Shown: positions 34,003 through 41,953 of the stretch, piece by piece
Numbering within the stretch: position 1 is the first letter of the stretch
Layout: every line of letters begins with the position of its first letter
DNA from: an uncultured Butyricicoccus sp.
GTDB lineage: Bacteria; Bacillota; Clostridia; Oscillospirales; Butyricicoccaceae
Direction of reading: 5' to 3'
DNA: 49,639 bases
NCBI GenBank assembly: GCA_934532985.1
Contig: CAKTAV010000014.1
Coordinates: forward strand, 1 to 49,639
Program-made: the position numbers and the translations under genes
Notes under the pieces: generated by a model
What the model was told of the DNA's origin: nothing
The model's input: only the letters and a program-made list of their open reading frames with translations
Database searches by the model: none

Positions 34003-34887
34003 TCAAAGATTGGTACCCGAAAGCGAGGTTTGCTTTCGATATTGCAGCGGAGAACAGCCAACCTTCTGCTTAAAGCTGCGAATAAAGTGTTGAACACTGC
34101 TGTAGCCGCAAATTTCACTGATGTATTCAATCGACTGATCCGACGAGGACAGCACGTCCTGTGCCAGTGTGATGCGCAGGTTGATCAAATATTCATGCGG
34201 CGACAAGTTCGTGTATTTTCGAAACAAGCGGCTGAAATAATACGGGCTCAAGCCGACTTCGCTGGCAATCTCTTCGATCGTGATCGGGCTGGCAAAATTA
34301 TTTTCCATAAACACAATCGACTGCGCAATCATGGAATCCTTTGATCGGTCATTTTCCGGGCTGGCAGAAATCAGTTCACTTAAAATATAGTGAATCTGCG
34401 CCGAGATCCGGTACTCATTCAAATATCCGTCATACGCCAGACTGATCAGTTTGGTCATCGCACTTTCAATGCTGGATTGCCGGTTAGGATGAATGTGGTG
34501 GCCATGCTTTTGTTCAATCAATGAGTAAAACTCGGCACTCTTATTTCCGTCAAAATGAAAATAGCGGAACTCCGCCGGCCCTAATGCCTGATAAATATGC
34601 GGCTTCTTACAGTCAATCAAGATAAACTCGCGCGGACCAGCGACAAACGTCTCACCGTCAAAGATCACTCGGATTTTCCCCGACACAATTGAGATAAACA
34701 GATAGTATCCGTAGTTTTCACGGCAGATATTATAATACGAGCTGACGTGAAAATGTCCCGCATACGGGGCGTAAAACAGATTGGTCTTTGCGCTCTCCGA
34801 TGGCAGATGCAAATACATGCGGGAGGTTGGAAGGACACCAGAATCCTCCTGCGGAAGAATGCGTATGGTTTCCAGTTCATTGCTCAT
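34003..34887 (-). CDS. AraC-family regulator, probable inositol-locus activator
   Basis: A 294-residue AraC regulator with an N-terminal cupin sensor (YLFISIVSGKIRVIFDGETFVAGPREFILIDCKKPHIY region) and two C-terminal helix-turn-helices (ITIEEIASEVGLSPYYFSRLFRKYTNLSPHEYL and IEYISEICGYSSVQHFIRSFKQKVGCSPLQYR). It is divergent from iolG, so it most likely controls the inositol genes. Confidence 0.9.
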   Translation of the reverse strand: MSNELETIRILPQEDSGVLPTSRMYLHLPSESAKTNLFYAPYAGHFHVSSYYNICRENYGYYLFISIVSGKIRVIFDGETFVAGPREFILIDCKKPHIYQALGPAEFRYFHFDGNKSAEFYSLIEQKHGHHIHPNRQSSIESAMTKLISLAYDGYLNEYRISAQIHYILSELISASPENDRSKDSMIAQSIVFMENNFASPITIEEIASEVGLSPYYFSRLFRKYTNLSPHEYLINLRITLAQDVLSSSDQSIEYISEICGYSSVQHFIRSFKQKVGCSPLQYRKQTSLSGTNL

Positions 34888-35266
34888 AGACTACTTCTCT
34901 CTTTCTTCTCCTGTTAGCAGATTCTCAGCAATTGTATTATACCAACAAATTTCGTCCCTTGTAAACACAAAAACCAAAAGTAAGTTGAGCACAAAATGTT
35001 AATTTTATAGCATGTTTGGACATTGCAGAGCTCTGTGATAAGCAGTACAATAAGGGCACAAAAGAAACAAACGCAAAAACAAACACGAAAAGCTCTTGTG
35101 AAATTCCTTAGTTTTTATATACAAAACATGATTTTTTATCAATATTCGCAAGTCCTAAGTTAAATTTGTATTATTTTCAGTTACTTTTAATAACTACAAA
35201 ATTTGCGTGTATTTTTGTGCAACTTAGCAAGAAATGTATTGTTTCTTAGCAGAGAGGAGTTTGAAT
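34888..35266. promoter_or_regulatory. Divergent control region of the AraC gene and iolG
   Basis: A 379-bp A+T-rich space. AAGTT-type words recur (GTAAGTTGAG near 34980, CCTAAGTTAAA near 35155, CAACTTAGC near 35220), and AAGAAA ... TTTCTT form an inverted repeat just before the iolG Shine-Dalgarno. These may be AraC sites; no strong sigma-A promoter is obvious. Confidence 0.35.
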
Positions 35267-36301
35267 ATGAAGAAAACCGTAATCGGTGTCATTGGCGGCG
35301 GTAACGTCGGACGAATTCATGTCAAGGACATCGTAACATCTGTGCCGGAGGCCGAGCTGAAATATGTTGCGGACGCTTATCCGGACGGCTATAATAAATG
35401 GGCAGCTGAAAACGATTGTCCACAGGCAATTACCGACTATAAAGTCATCATGAACGACCCGGACGTAGAAGCCATCTTAATCTGCGCGCCTGCCGCTCTC
35501 CATGCCGATCTGATTATGGAAGCCGCTCGTGCAGGCAAGCATGTATTCTGTGAGAAGCCAGTAGACTATGATGTAGCAAAGATCAAGGAAGCCATGAAGG
35601 TTGCCGAGGAATGCGGTATCAAGGTACAGGTTGGCTATAACCGCCGCTTTGACCATAATCATTCCACCGCACACCGCATGGTAACCGAAGGCAAGATCGG
35701 CGAGGTTCGTCAAATCAAGATCACATCCCGCGATCCGCTTCCGCCCCCGCCGGAGTACTTTGCAGCTGTTGGCGGTTCCGCCGGCGGCATGTTCCTAGAC
35801 ACCTCGATCCACGACTTCGATATGGCGCGCTATATGGCAAACGGCGCCGAGGTCGTCGAAATGTACGCAACCGGCTCCGCAATGATCAACAAGGATCAAG
35901 AGACCACCGGTGGCGTCGATACCACCACTGCTGTGCTGAAGTTTGACACCGGCGCGATGGCAATCATTGATAACTGCTGGCAGTGTGAATACGGATACGA
36001 TCAGCGCATCGAGGTATTCGGCTCCAAGGGTGCAGTCAATGTACAGAACGACACCCCGAGCACGGTTGTTCTCTCCAATGGGGAGGGCCAGACCGCAGAA
36101 AAGCCGCTCTTCTTCTATGTCAACCGCTACATTGCGTCGTACACGGACGAGATTCATCTCTTCCTCGATGCCATTGTCAACGACAAGCCGGTTCCGGTTG
36201 GCATGAAGGACGGATACTACTCCTTCCTCATCGCCAAGGGCTGTGATCTCTCACTCAAGGAAAAGAGAGTTGTCACCATGGCAGAGTTGCTGGAATGGTA
36301 A
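35267..36301 (+). CDS. iolG: Gfo/Idh/MocA oxidoreductase, inositol 2-dehydrogenase-like
   Basis: A 344-residue NAD(P)-dependent dehydrogenase. The N-terminal Rossmann loop is GVIGGGNVGRIH, the conserved EKP is in VFCEKPVDYD, and the catalytic region is GGMFLDTSIHDFDMARYM. This fits IolG, which oxidises myo-inositol to scyllo-inosose. The assignment is strengthened by iolE nearby. GAGAGGAG sets ATG 35267. First gene of the locus. Confidence 0.88.
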   Translation: MKKTVIGVIGGGNVGRIHVKDIVTSVPEAELKYVADAYPDGYNKWAAENDCPQAITDYKVIMNDPDVEAILICAPAALHADLIMEAARAGKHVFCEKPVDYDVAKIKEAMKVAEECGIKVQVGYNRRFDHNHSTAHRMVTEGKIGEVRQIKITSRDPLPPPPEYFAAVGGSAGGMFLDTSIHDFDMARYMANGAEVVEMYATGSAMINKDQETTGGVDTTTAVLKFDTGAMAIIDNCWQCEYGYDQRIEVFGSKGAVNVQNDTPSTVVLSNGEGQTAEKPLFFYVNRYIASYTDEIHLFLDAIVNDKPVPVGMKDGYYSFLIAKGCDLSLKEKRVVTMAELLEW

Positions 36302-36398
36302 GTTACAAGTTAAAAAAGCAGGTCGGTGCAAAAGCCGACCTGCAACATAAAAAAGAAAAGAAAGTCGAACAGCAAAAGGATTGAACAGGAGGACCATT

Positions 36399-37436
36399 AT
36401 GAAAAAGAGATTATTATCCATGACCCTGGCAGGTGTAATGGCAGCCGGTATGCTCGCAGGCTGCGGATCGTCGGGCTCCACGGACACGAAGGGCTCTGCC
36501 GCTTCTTCCGGCTCCGGTGACTACTATCTGGACTTTGTCTTTAAGACCACGTCCAACGAGTACACCCAGTATCTGATGGCAGGTGTCAAGGCCGCCGCCA
36601 AGGATCTCGGCGTACAGGCAGACATGAAGGGCGCAACGTCCGAGACCTCGTACGACGAGCAGCAGAACATGATTGAGACTGATCTGAACTCCGGCAAGTA
36701 CGATGCCCTCATCACCGCACCGTTACAGGGCAACACCGTTGCTACCCTGATTCAGGATGTCGATACGCCGGTATTCGCTATTGACGGCGACTTCCAATCG
36801 GATAAGAAGATTTCTTTCATCGGCATCAGCCAGTTTAATGCAGCCGAAAGCGGCGGCGAGGCAGCCGTTGAAGCAGCCAAGAAGGCCGGCTGGAAAGAGC
36901 TCAACGCAATCTGCATCGCCGGTGTACGCGGCGACGAAGCAGCCGAGGATCGCAAGAACGGTTATAAGGAAGGCGTAGAAGCCAACGGCGGCACCTTCCT
37001 GGACGACGAAGTACAGTATGCTGATTCTGTTGCGGACAAGGCAGTAAACAGCATGGAGGCGATCATGCAAAACCATCCGGAAGGCATCGCCATGATTCTC
37101 TGCCACAACGACGACTGCGCAATGGCTGCCGCACGTGCAGCAAAGAATAACGAGGCATACAAGGATACCATCTTCGTCGGCATCGACGGTAATATCTCCG
37201 CTTGTGAGTCCATTCTGAACGGCGAAGAGACCATGACCGTTGCATCCGATACCTACGGCACCGGTTACAACGCCGTTGTTACTGCAGTGGATTACCTGAA
37301 CGGCAAGGATGTCGACAGCTTTGTTGAGAGCGACGTGCAGATCGTCACCAAGGACAATGCACAGGAGCATATGGACAAGCTGAAGAAGCAGCTGGCTTCT
37401 CTGGACAAGAGCGAAATTGGCTCGGCAGCAGAGTAA
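36399..37436 (+). CDS. Sugar-binding lipoprotein of an ABC transporter (orphan)
   Basis: A 345-residue periplasmic-binding-protein type-1 (RbsB/IbpA-like) lipoprotein. The signal peptide ends in the lipobox LAGC, followed by a Gly/Ser-rich linker. The core shows DALITAPLQGNTVATLIQ, VFAIDGD and ILCHNDDCAMAAARA. In this locus inositol is the likely ligand. No ABC ATPase or permease gene follows; the next gene is iolE, so its transporter must be elsewhere or lost. GGAGGACC precedes the ATG. Confidence 0.9.
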   Translation: MKKRLLSMTLAGVMAAGMLAGCGSSGSTDTKGSAASSGSGDYYLDFVFKTTSNEYTQYLMAGVKAAAKDLGVQADMKGATSETSYDEQQNMIETDLNSGKYDALITAPLQGNTVATLIQDVDTPVFAIDGDFQSDKKISFIGISQFNAAESGGEAAVEAAKKAGWKELNAICIAGVRGDEAAEDRKNGYKEGVEANGGTFLDDEVQYADSVADKAVNSMEAIMQNHPEGIAMILCHNDDCAMAAARAAKNNEAYKDTIFVGIDGNISACESILNGEETMTVASDTYGTGYNAVVTAVDYLNGKDVDSFVESDVQIVTKDNAQEHMDKLKKQLASLDKSEIGSAAE

Positions 37437-37693
37437 TTGGAGTGTATTTTCATCAGGAGGGACGCCATCGTGTGTCCCTTCTGCTAAGTCACCATATTAA
37501 ATCATATAACATTCTCGGAAACGTTGGGGATATTGTAACAATTAGGGCAGGAAAATCGACGTTCTGCATGTCGTGTCATGTACACATAGCTTGGGCGAGC
37601 TATATTCTGCGGAATACTGAGTTTCCACGTATTCCCCTCGATCCGTGTTTCTTTCTTCTCTTGTATTTTTCATGTAACAAGGAGGATATACCT
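37437..37693. other. Gap between binding-protein gene and iolE
   Basis: A 257-bp space with a hairpin at about 37455-37482 (AGGAGGGAC pairs imperfectly with GTCCCTTCT) and no gene. It may be an attenuator or the scar of lost transporter genes. Confidence 0.4.
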
Positions 37694-38593
37694 ATGTCGA
37701 TTCGTACTGGCATTGCGCCAGACTCCTGGGGCGTCTGGTTTCCAGCGAGTGACCCAAACAACGCAAAACAACCACAGTGGTGGCGCTGCCTTGACGAGAT
37801 GAAAATAGCCGGCTATGCAGGCTGCGAAATCGGACCGTGGGGCTATATGCCAAATGAAGATCCGAAGGTGCTGAAGCATGCCATTGACGCACGTGGCCTA
37901 GAACTCATCGGCTCCACCGTCGGCGGCAACTTTTTGGACGAGGAAAGTGTCCAGCAGGTACTCAGTGATATCGAGGCACAGGCTACGCTTCTCAAGCACT
38001 TCCCTTCTGCCAAGTATATTGTCATCCTGCCGCCCATGTACACCGATCTGGCAACCGGTAAGCCGGCAATGAATCCGGAGCTGAGTGATGCTGAGTGGGC
38101 AACCTATTGTGCCAACGTGCAGAAGTGTGCCGATCGCTGCGCAGAGCTCGGTTTTGAAGGTCTGTTCCACCCGCATGTGGACAGCCACGTACAGACCGAA
38201 GAACAAATTGACCGTTTTCTCGCAGACACCACGGTAAATCTGTGCTTTGACACCGGTCACCATGTCTACGGCGGCGGAGAGCCGATCAGCTATTACGAGA
38301 AGCATGTCAACCGCATTCCGTACATCCACCTGAAAGACTGTGATCTTGCCGTAAAGGCACAGATGGACGCCAACAAATGGTCATTTGCCAAGGCGGTCAC
38401 CGAAGATATCATGGTCGAGCCGGGCAAGGGCAGCATTGATTTTGCTGCATTTTACAAGGCGCTTGTCGCCAACAACTACGACGGCTGGTGTGTCGTCGAG
38501 CAGGATCTCTTCCCGGTCAAGTCGTTTGACGTACCGCTGGAGAAGGCAACCATCGGCCGCGAAAATCTCCGCGACGCTGGTTTCATTGATTAA
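37694..38593 (+). CDS. iolE: Inosose dehydratase-like sugar isomerase/epimerase
   Basis: A 299-residue TIM-barrel protein of the AP-endonuclease-2/xylose-isomerase-like family. The N terminus GIAPDSWGVWFP and the metal-ligand segments GLFHPHVDSHVQTEEQID, CFDTGHHVYGG, YIHLKD and VVEQD match IolE, which dehydrates scyllo-inosose. ATG 37694 follows AAGGAGG; a longer frame upstream is rejected. iolB, C, D and J are not in the window. Confidence 0.9.
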   Translation: MSIRTGIAPDSWGVWFPASDPNNAKQPQWWRCLDEMKIAGYAGCEIGPWGYMPNEDPKVLKHAIDARGLELIGSTVGGNFLDEESVQQVLSDIEAQATLLKHFPSAKYIVILPPMYTDLATGKPAMNPELSDAEWATYCANVQKCADRCAELGFEGLFHPHVDSHVQTEEQIDRFLADTTVNLCFDTGHHVYGGGEPISYYEKHVNRIPYIHLKDCDLAVKAQMDANKWSFAKAVTEDIMVEPGKGSIDFAAFYKALVANNYDGWCVVEQDLFPVKSFDVPLEKATIGRENLRDAGFID

Positions 38594-38658
38594 ATCACAG
38601 ACATCCTTCGGCTAGTTGCCGCTAGCTGCAAATTTCTTTTTATTTTCTTTTCTTCTAT

Positions 38659-38705
38659 AAAAAGTTCCTGTACATTGGTAACAACCAATATACAGGAACT
38701 TTTTT
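38659..38705. terminator. Bidirectional terminator between iolE and PII genes
   Basis: AAAAAGTTCCTGTA pairs with TACAGGAACTTTTT, with further TTGGT/ACCAA pairing inside. T-runs are present on both strands between two convergent genes. Confidence 0.88.
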
Positions 38706-38713
38706 ATGCAATA

Positions 38714-39076
38714 TTACTCTTCTTCCGACTGAAGGGCATCGTAATCATATTCTCCGGTTCGAACACGGAAAATCTTTTCTACATCATAGACAAATATTTT
38801 TCCGTCTCCAATATTACCGGTATGAAGTACACGCTTTGCCGTTTCGATCACCTTTTCAACCGGTATCTTAGATACAACTACTTCAACCTTTGTCTTAGGA
38901 AGTAAGCTCATATCCATTTCTGTGCCCCGATATCGCCCAACGTGTCCCAGCTGCGTGCCGCAGCCCTCAACATGTGTGACTGTCATGCCCCGAATGCCAA
39001 TCTTCTGAAATTCCTCTCGCAGATCGCTAATCCTGTCCGGATTCATAATAATGGTTACATTGCTCAGCTTTGCCAC
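38714..39076 (-). CDS. PII nitrogen regulatory protein
   Basis: A 120-residue GlnB/GlnK-type trimeric sensor of ATP/ADP and 2-oxoglutarate. The T-loop reads HVGRYRGTEMDMSLLPKTKVEVVV; the modified Tyr of enteric PII (RGxEY) is Met (M54), so uridylylation is not possible. The C-terminal GNIGDGKIFVYDVEKIFRVRTGE is canonical. It follows the remnant of an ammonium transporter by 15 nt, the normal amt-glnK order. Confidence 0.95.
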   Translation of the reverse strand: MAKLSNVTIIMNPDRISDLREEFQKIGIRGMTVTHVEGCGTQLGHVGRYRGTEMDMSLLPKTKVEVVVSKIPVEKVIETAKRVLHTGNIGDGKIFVYDVEKIFRVRTGEYDYDALQSEEE

Positions 39077-39091
39077 AATACATCCCTCCTA

Positions 39092-39538
39092 TTATCCAAT
39101 GATGTCTGGATAAGCTGTCATGCCATGTTCCGTGACATCCAATCCCGCCATTTCCATCTTGCTCGATACACGGATACCCATCGTCTTCTTTAGTAGAAGA
39201 TACAATACTCCTGTACTAATCAACACGAAAGCTCCAATCGAAAGTACTCCGATGATTTGTACCAAAAAACGCGATGCGCCGAAGCCATACAGCAGGCCAT
39301 CCTCCGTGGAAAACAAGCCTGCCAACACCGCGCCGGTCAAGCCACACACGCCATGCAGTGAAATCGCGCCGACCGGATCATCAATATGGAGCTTATGATC
39401 CACAAACTCTATGCTGAGCGTAATCACAATTCCTGCAATCACACCAATGAGAATTGAGCCGATATAGCTCACCTGTGCTACACCGGTGCAAATGGCAACT
39501 AGTCCTCCAAGCGCTCCGTTGGCCGCCTTGTCTTTTCT
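39092..39538 (-). pseudogene. 5'-truncated ammonium transporter (amt remnant)
   Basis: Only the last 148 residues of an Amt transporter remain: ANGALGGLVAICTG, IDDPVGAISLHGVCGLTGAVLAGLF and the C-terminal EHGMTAYP. A full Amt is about 400-430 residues. Reading back, the frame closes at a TAA at 39541-39539, right at the 3' end of the upstream membrane-protein gene, so the N-terminal two thirds are gone. A GTG start at 39472 could give a fragment, but not a transporter. Confidence 0.85.
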
Positions 39539-39545
39539 TTATCGT

Positions 39546-39959
39546 TCAATGTATCAGCCAACGGGACAGTTCCATCGTCAGCACCTTGAACAGCACTCCG
39601 CCGGACATAATAAAAAACCAAATCTGGCGAACACTCTGCGACTTTGCCATCGTGGTTGCAATCGCCGCCAGCAAAATCAATACCGCACCAATACATCCCG
39701 CAATCGTCGGCACACTGACAAGCGAAAACAATCCCGGCGCACAGCTGCCGTCAATCGCATTCTGAACGGTTTTATCCAGTCCGTCCCGCGCCGCCGCAAA
39801 GCAGCAAATTACCAATCCGTAAATCAGCAGAACAGCACTTCGTCTGCCCCAATGCGCAATCATATCACGGTGGAAAAAGGAGTATCCGATGAAGCCCAAC
39901 AAAATCAGCAGCAGTAGTGTCGTCACTGTTGTCACCATATTTCCCACATACAGCTTCAT
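39546..39959 (-). CDS. Small four-helix membrane protein, unknown function
   Basis: A 137-residue hydrophobic protein with about four membrane segments (LLLLILLGFIGYSFF, SAVLLIYGLVICCFAAA, TIAGCIGAVLILLAAIA, WFFIMSGGVLFKVL). I do not recognise the family. Its ATG overlaps the flavodoxin stop by four bases, so it belongs to the TetR-flavodoxin operon. Its stop lies at the edge of the amt deletion. Confidence 0.75.
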   Translation of the reverse strand: MKLYVGNMVTTVTTLLLLILLGFIGYSFFHRDMIAHWGRRSAVLLIYGLVICCFAAARDGLDKTVQNAIDGSCAPGLFSLVSVPTIAGCIGAVLILLAAIATTMAKSQSVRQIWFFIMSGGVLFKVLTMELSRWLIH

Positions 39960-40477
39960 ACATTCTCCCCCTCTCTCTGCCCGCGATACCACGTGAACAC
40001 CGCCGCTAGATTTTCCCGCTTTACACGTTCCCCGCCGTGCAGCATCATATCCAGCATATCGTTTTCCTCTTCCGTTCGATCCTGTTTATTCGCAAGGGCT
40101 TTTCCCACGGTTTTGACCATCAATTCCATCAGCAGGCGGTACATTCCACGCAGTTTTTTCACGTTAAAATTCCCTTGCAGCGTAAAGACCGGAATCTCCG
40201 GTGCAATCACATTCTTTTCTCGAATGACGCCCTCCTGTGTTCCCGTCTGCCCCATGCCGACGGCACAGACCGCTTGTATCCGGTAGCGCTTCGCCGCATC
40301 GGAATATCCCTTCACGCCGCTCGCCATCACCCAGCCGAAATAGACGATCGTTGTCCCCTTCGTCAATCTCTGCTTTGCCTCTGCCAGCGAATAAACCGAA
40401 AGTCCGGTTTTCTCCGCCATCCATATCGCGTATTGCTTCGCACTGCCCGTGTTACTGGTATAAACGATTGCATCCAT
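39956..40477 (-). CDS. Flavodoxin-domain protein
   Basis: A 173-residue flavodoxin-like protein. The FMN phosphate loop is YTSNTGSAKQYA at residues 7-18, with IVYFGWVMASGVKGY as the second flavin segment. The C-terminal helical part is longer than in simple flavodoxins. It lies 6 nt after the TetR gene, so an electron-transfer or quinone/protoporphyrinogen-type oxidoreductase role under TetR control is likely. Confidence 0.85.
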   Translation of the reverse strand: MDAIVYTSNTGSAKQYAIWMAEKTGLSVYSLAEAKQRLTKGTTIVYFGWVMASGVKGYSDAAKRYRIQAVCAVGMGQTGTQEGVIREKNVIAPEIPVFTLQGNFNVKKLRGMYRLLMELMVKTVGKALANKQDRTEEENDMLDMMLHGGERVKRENLAAVFTWYRGQREGENV

Positions 40478-40483
40478 GTTTTA

Positions 40484-41092
40484 TTACTCCTTTCCGCTCT
40501 TCCTTTGGTGAATAAAACGCTCCACATGTGCATCCAGCATGTCTAATACCGACTGTTTGTCGTCCGTGCTGTCATATAAGCTGTAGAGCAAATAGATCGG
40601 TCCATAGAACGCCAGCGCCGCCTGCTTTGCCTCTTCCTCGGTTTCCGTCATCCCGCGGAAAATCTCCGTCATATACGCGACTGGCCCCGCCGCCAGATGT
40701 TCTTGATATAGCGCCTCCATCGTTGGATCACGATACTGCTCTAACGTCAACATCTTGCGAAACTGCGCACAAAACCGATCCTCCGTCCAGTGAAGAAATT
40801 GTGCGCGGCTGTATGTCTGAATTTTTTCCTTTGGCATGTGCGCATAGCGCTCTGTCGCTTGCACCAGTTCCCCATCCGGCATGGCAAACTGCTGTGCCCG
40901 TTCCTGATTCATCGCCTTCATGCGCTCCACAAGTTGCTCCAGAATTTCCTGCTTGCCCGCATAGTGCTTGTACAACGCCGCTTTCGTAATCCCAAGCTGT
41001 TTGGCAATGTCATTCATCGAGGTGCCCAGATAGCCGCTCTGCGCAAATAACTCCAGCGCCGTCTCCAAAATCCGATTCTTGGTATCTCCCAT
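40484..41092 (-). CDS. TetR-family repressor
   Basis: A 202-residue TetR regulator. The N-terminal helix-turn-helix is ILETALELFAQSGYLGTSMNDIAKQLGITKAALYKHY; the C-terminal ligand domain is all-helical. ATG 41092 fits the family N terminus. A 16-bp inverted repeat overlaps its own promoter, so autorepression of the three-gene unit is expected. The inducer is unknown. Confidence 0.92.
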   Translation of the reverse strand: MGDTKNRILETALELFAQSGYLGTSMNDIAKQLGITKAALYKHYAGKQEILEQLVERMKAMNQERAQQFAMPDGELVQATERYAHMPKEKIQTYSRAQFLHWTEDRFCAQFRKMLTLEQYRDPTMEALYQEHLAAGPVAYMTEIFRGMTETEEEAKQAALAFYGPIYLLYSLYDSTDDKQSVLDMLDAHVERFIHQRKSGKE

Positions 41093-41109
41093 ATGCATCC
41101 CTCTCTCGT

Positions 41110-41160
41110 CTCAAGTAACCAATCGGTAACTATAGTATAGTGACCGATCGGTTACTTGTC
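41110..41160 (-). promoter_or_regulatory. Promoter and operator of the TetR operon
   Basis: On the minus strand TTGACA (41155-41160), 17 bp and TATACT (41132-41137). Arms CAAGTAACCAATCGGT and ACCGATCGGTTACTTG form a 16-bp inverted repeat with one mismatch; one arm covers the spacer. Each arm also contains its own smaller palindrome (ACCGATCGGT), typical of TetR dimer sites. Confidence 0.85.
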
Positions 41161-41169
41161 AAGCGAATA

Positions 41170-41202
41170 AGAAAAAAGACTGAGACTCGCAGTGAAAGTC
41201 TC
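41170..41202 (-). terminator. Terminator of the DUF1538/PII-like unit
   Basis: CTGAGACT pairs with AGTCTCAG around a 9-nt loop, followed on the minus strand by CTTTTTTC. Confidence 0.8.
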
Positions 41203-41236
41203 AGCCCTTACCATATCCCTATGCTTTGTTAACGTG

Positions 41237-41929
41237 TCAATTCTCCTCTTCCATCTCTTCCATCATGCGCATACCTGCGGTATCCGTAACCGGAAGCGAG
41301 AATACAATGGCGCCCGCCTTCGTGCCCACACCGGCTTCATCCATGATGGAGCGCATAATATCATTTTTCTGATCTTTGCGAACGACGATAAACAGCATAT
41401 CCTTTTCCGGAACCAATGTGACGCCCATAAAGCGCTCTGCCATCTGGCTGCCCGTTCCTCGCGCATGAATGACCGTGCCGCCCGCCGCATGTACCTTGCG
41501 GGCCGCGTCCATAATCAGCTCCGTGTAGCCTTGATTGGCAATGACAACCAACAGCTCATATTTGGTATCCTTCAACGTGCTTTCCTCCCCTTTGATAAAC
41601 TCCTGTCCACTGGTCAAATAGGCCAGCGCTTTTTTTCCGCCAATACTGCTGAGGGGCACCAAAAAGGCAATTCCGATCCCCGGAATGTCAATCTGCATCT
41701 TTAAGCGGAGCTGTCGTTTGAGTTCCTTCCACTTGCTGTCCGTCACGATGTGAAACAGGATGCACTTTTCCGCTCCGTCCAAGCCAAAATAATCCAGTGT
41801 TTCGCTGGATGCCGTACCATGCCCAACGGAAATGACACAAACCTCTAACCCCTGCTCCCGATAGAAGGAAGTAAATCGTTTTACCATCGTTCGGCTTGTG
41901 ATGGTCACCTGCATATATAATTCACTCAT
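41237..41929 (-). CDS. Tandem PII-like protein partnered with DUF1538
   Basis: A 230-residue soluble protein with two PII-like (ferredoxin-fold) halves. The N half has GHGTASSETLDYFGLDGAEKC then LFHIV and PGIGIAFLVPLSSIGG; the C half has RGTGSQMAERFMGVTLVPEK, LFIVV and TKAGAIVFSLPVTDTAG. These align segment by segment, which supports duplication. There is no classical YRG T-loop. It is 24 nt downstream of the DUF1538 gene; by analogy with PII-Amt and SbtB-SbtA it likely gates that membrane protein. Confidence 0.8.
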   Translation of the reverse strand: MSELYMQVTITSRTMVKRFTSFYREQGLEVCVISVGHGTASSETLDYFGLDGAEKCILFHIVTDSKWKELKRQLRLKMQIDIPGIGIAFLVPLSSIGGKKALAYLTSGQEFIKGEESTLKDTKYELLVVIANQGYTELIMDAARKVHAAGGTVIHARGTGSQMAERFMGVTLVPEKDMLFIVVRKDQKNDIMRSIMDEAGVGTKAGAIVFSLPVTDTAGMRMMEEMEEEN

Positions 41930-41953
41930 TGGTATTCCTTTCTATCCGATTCC

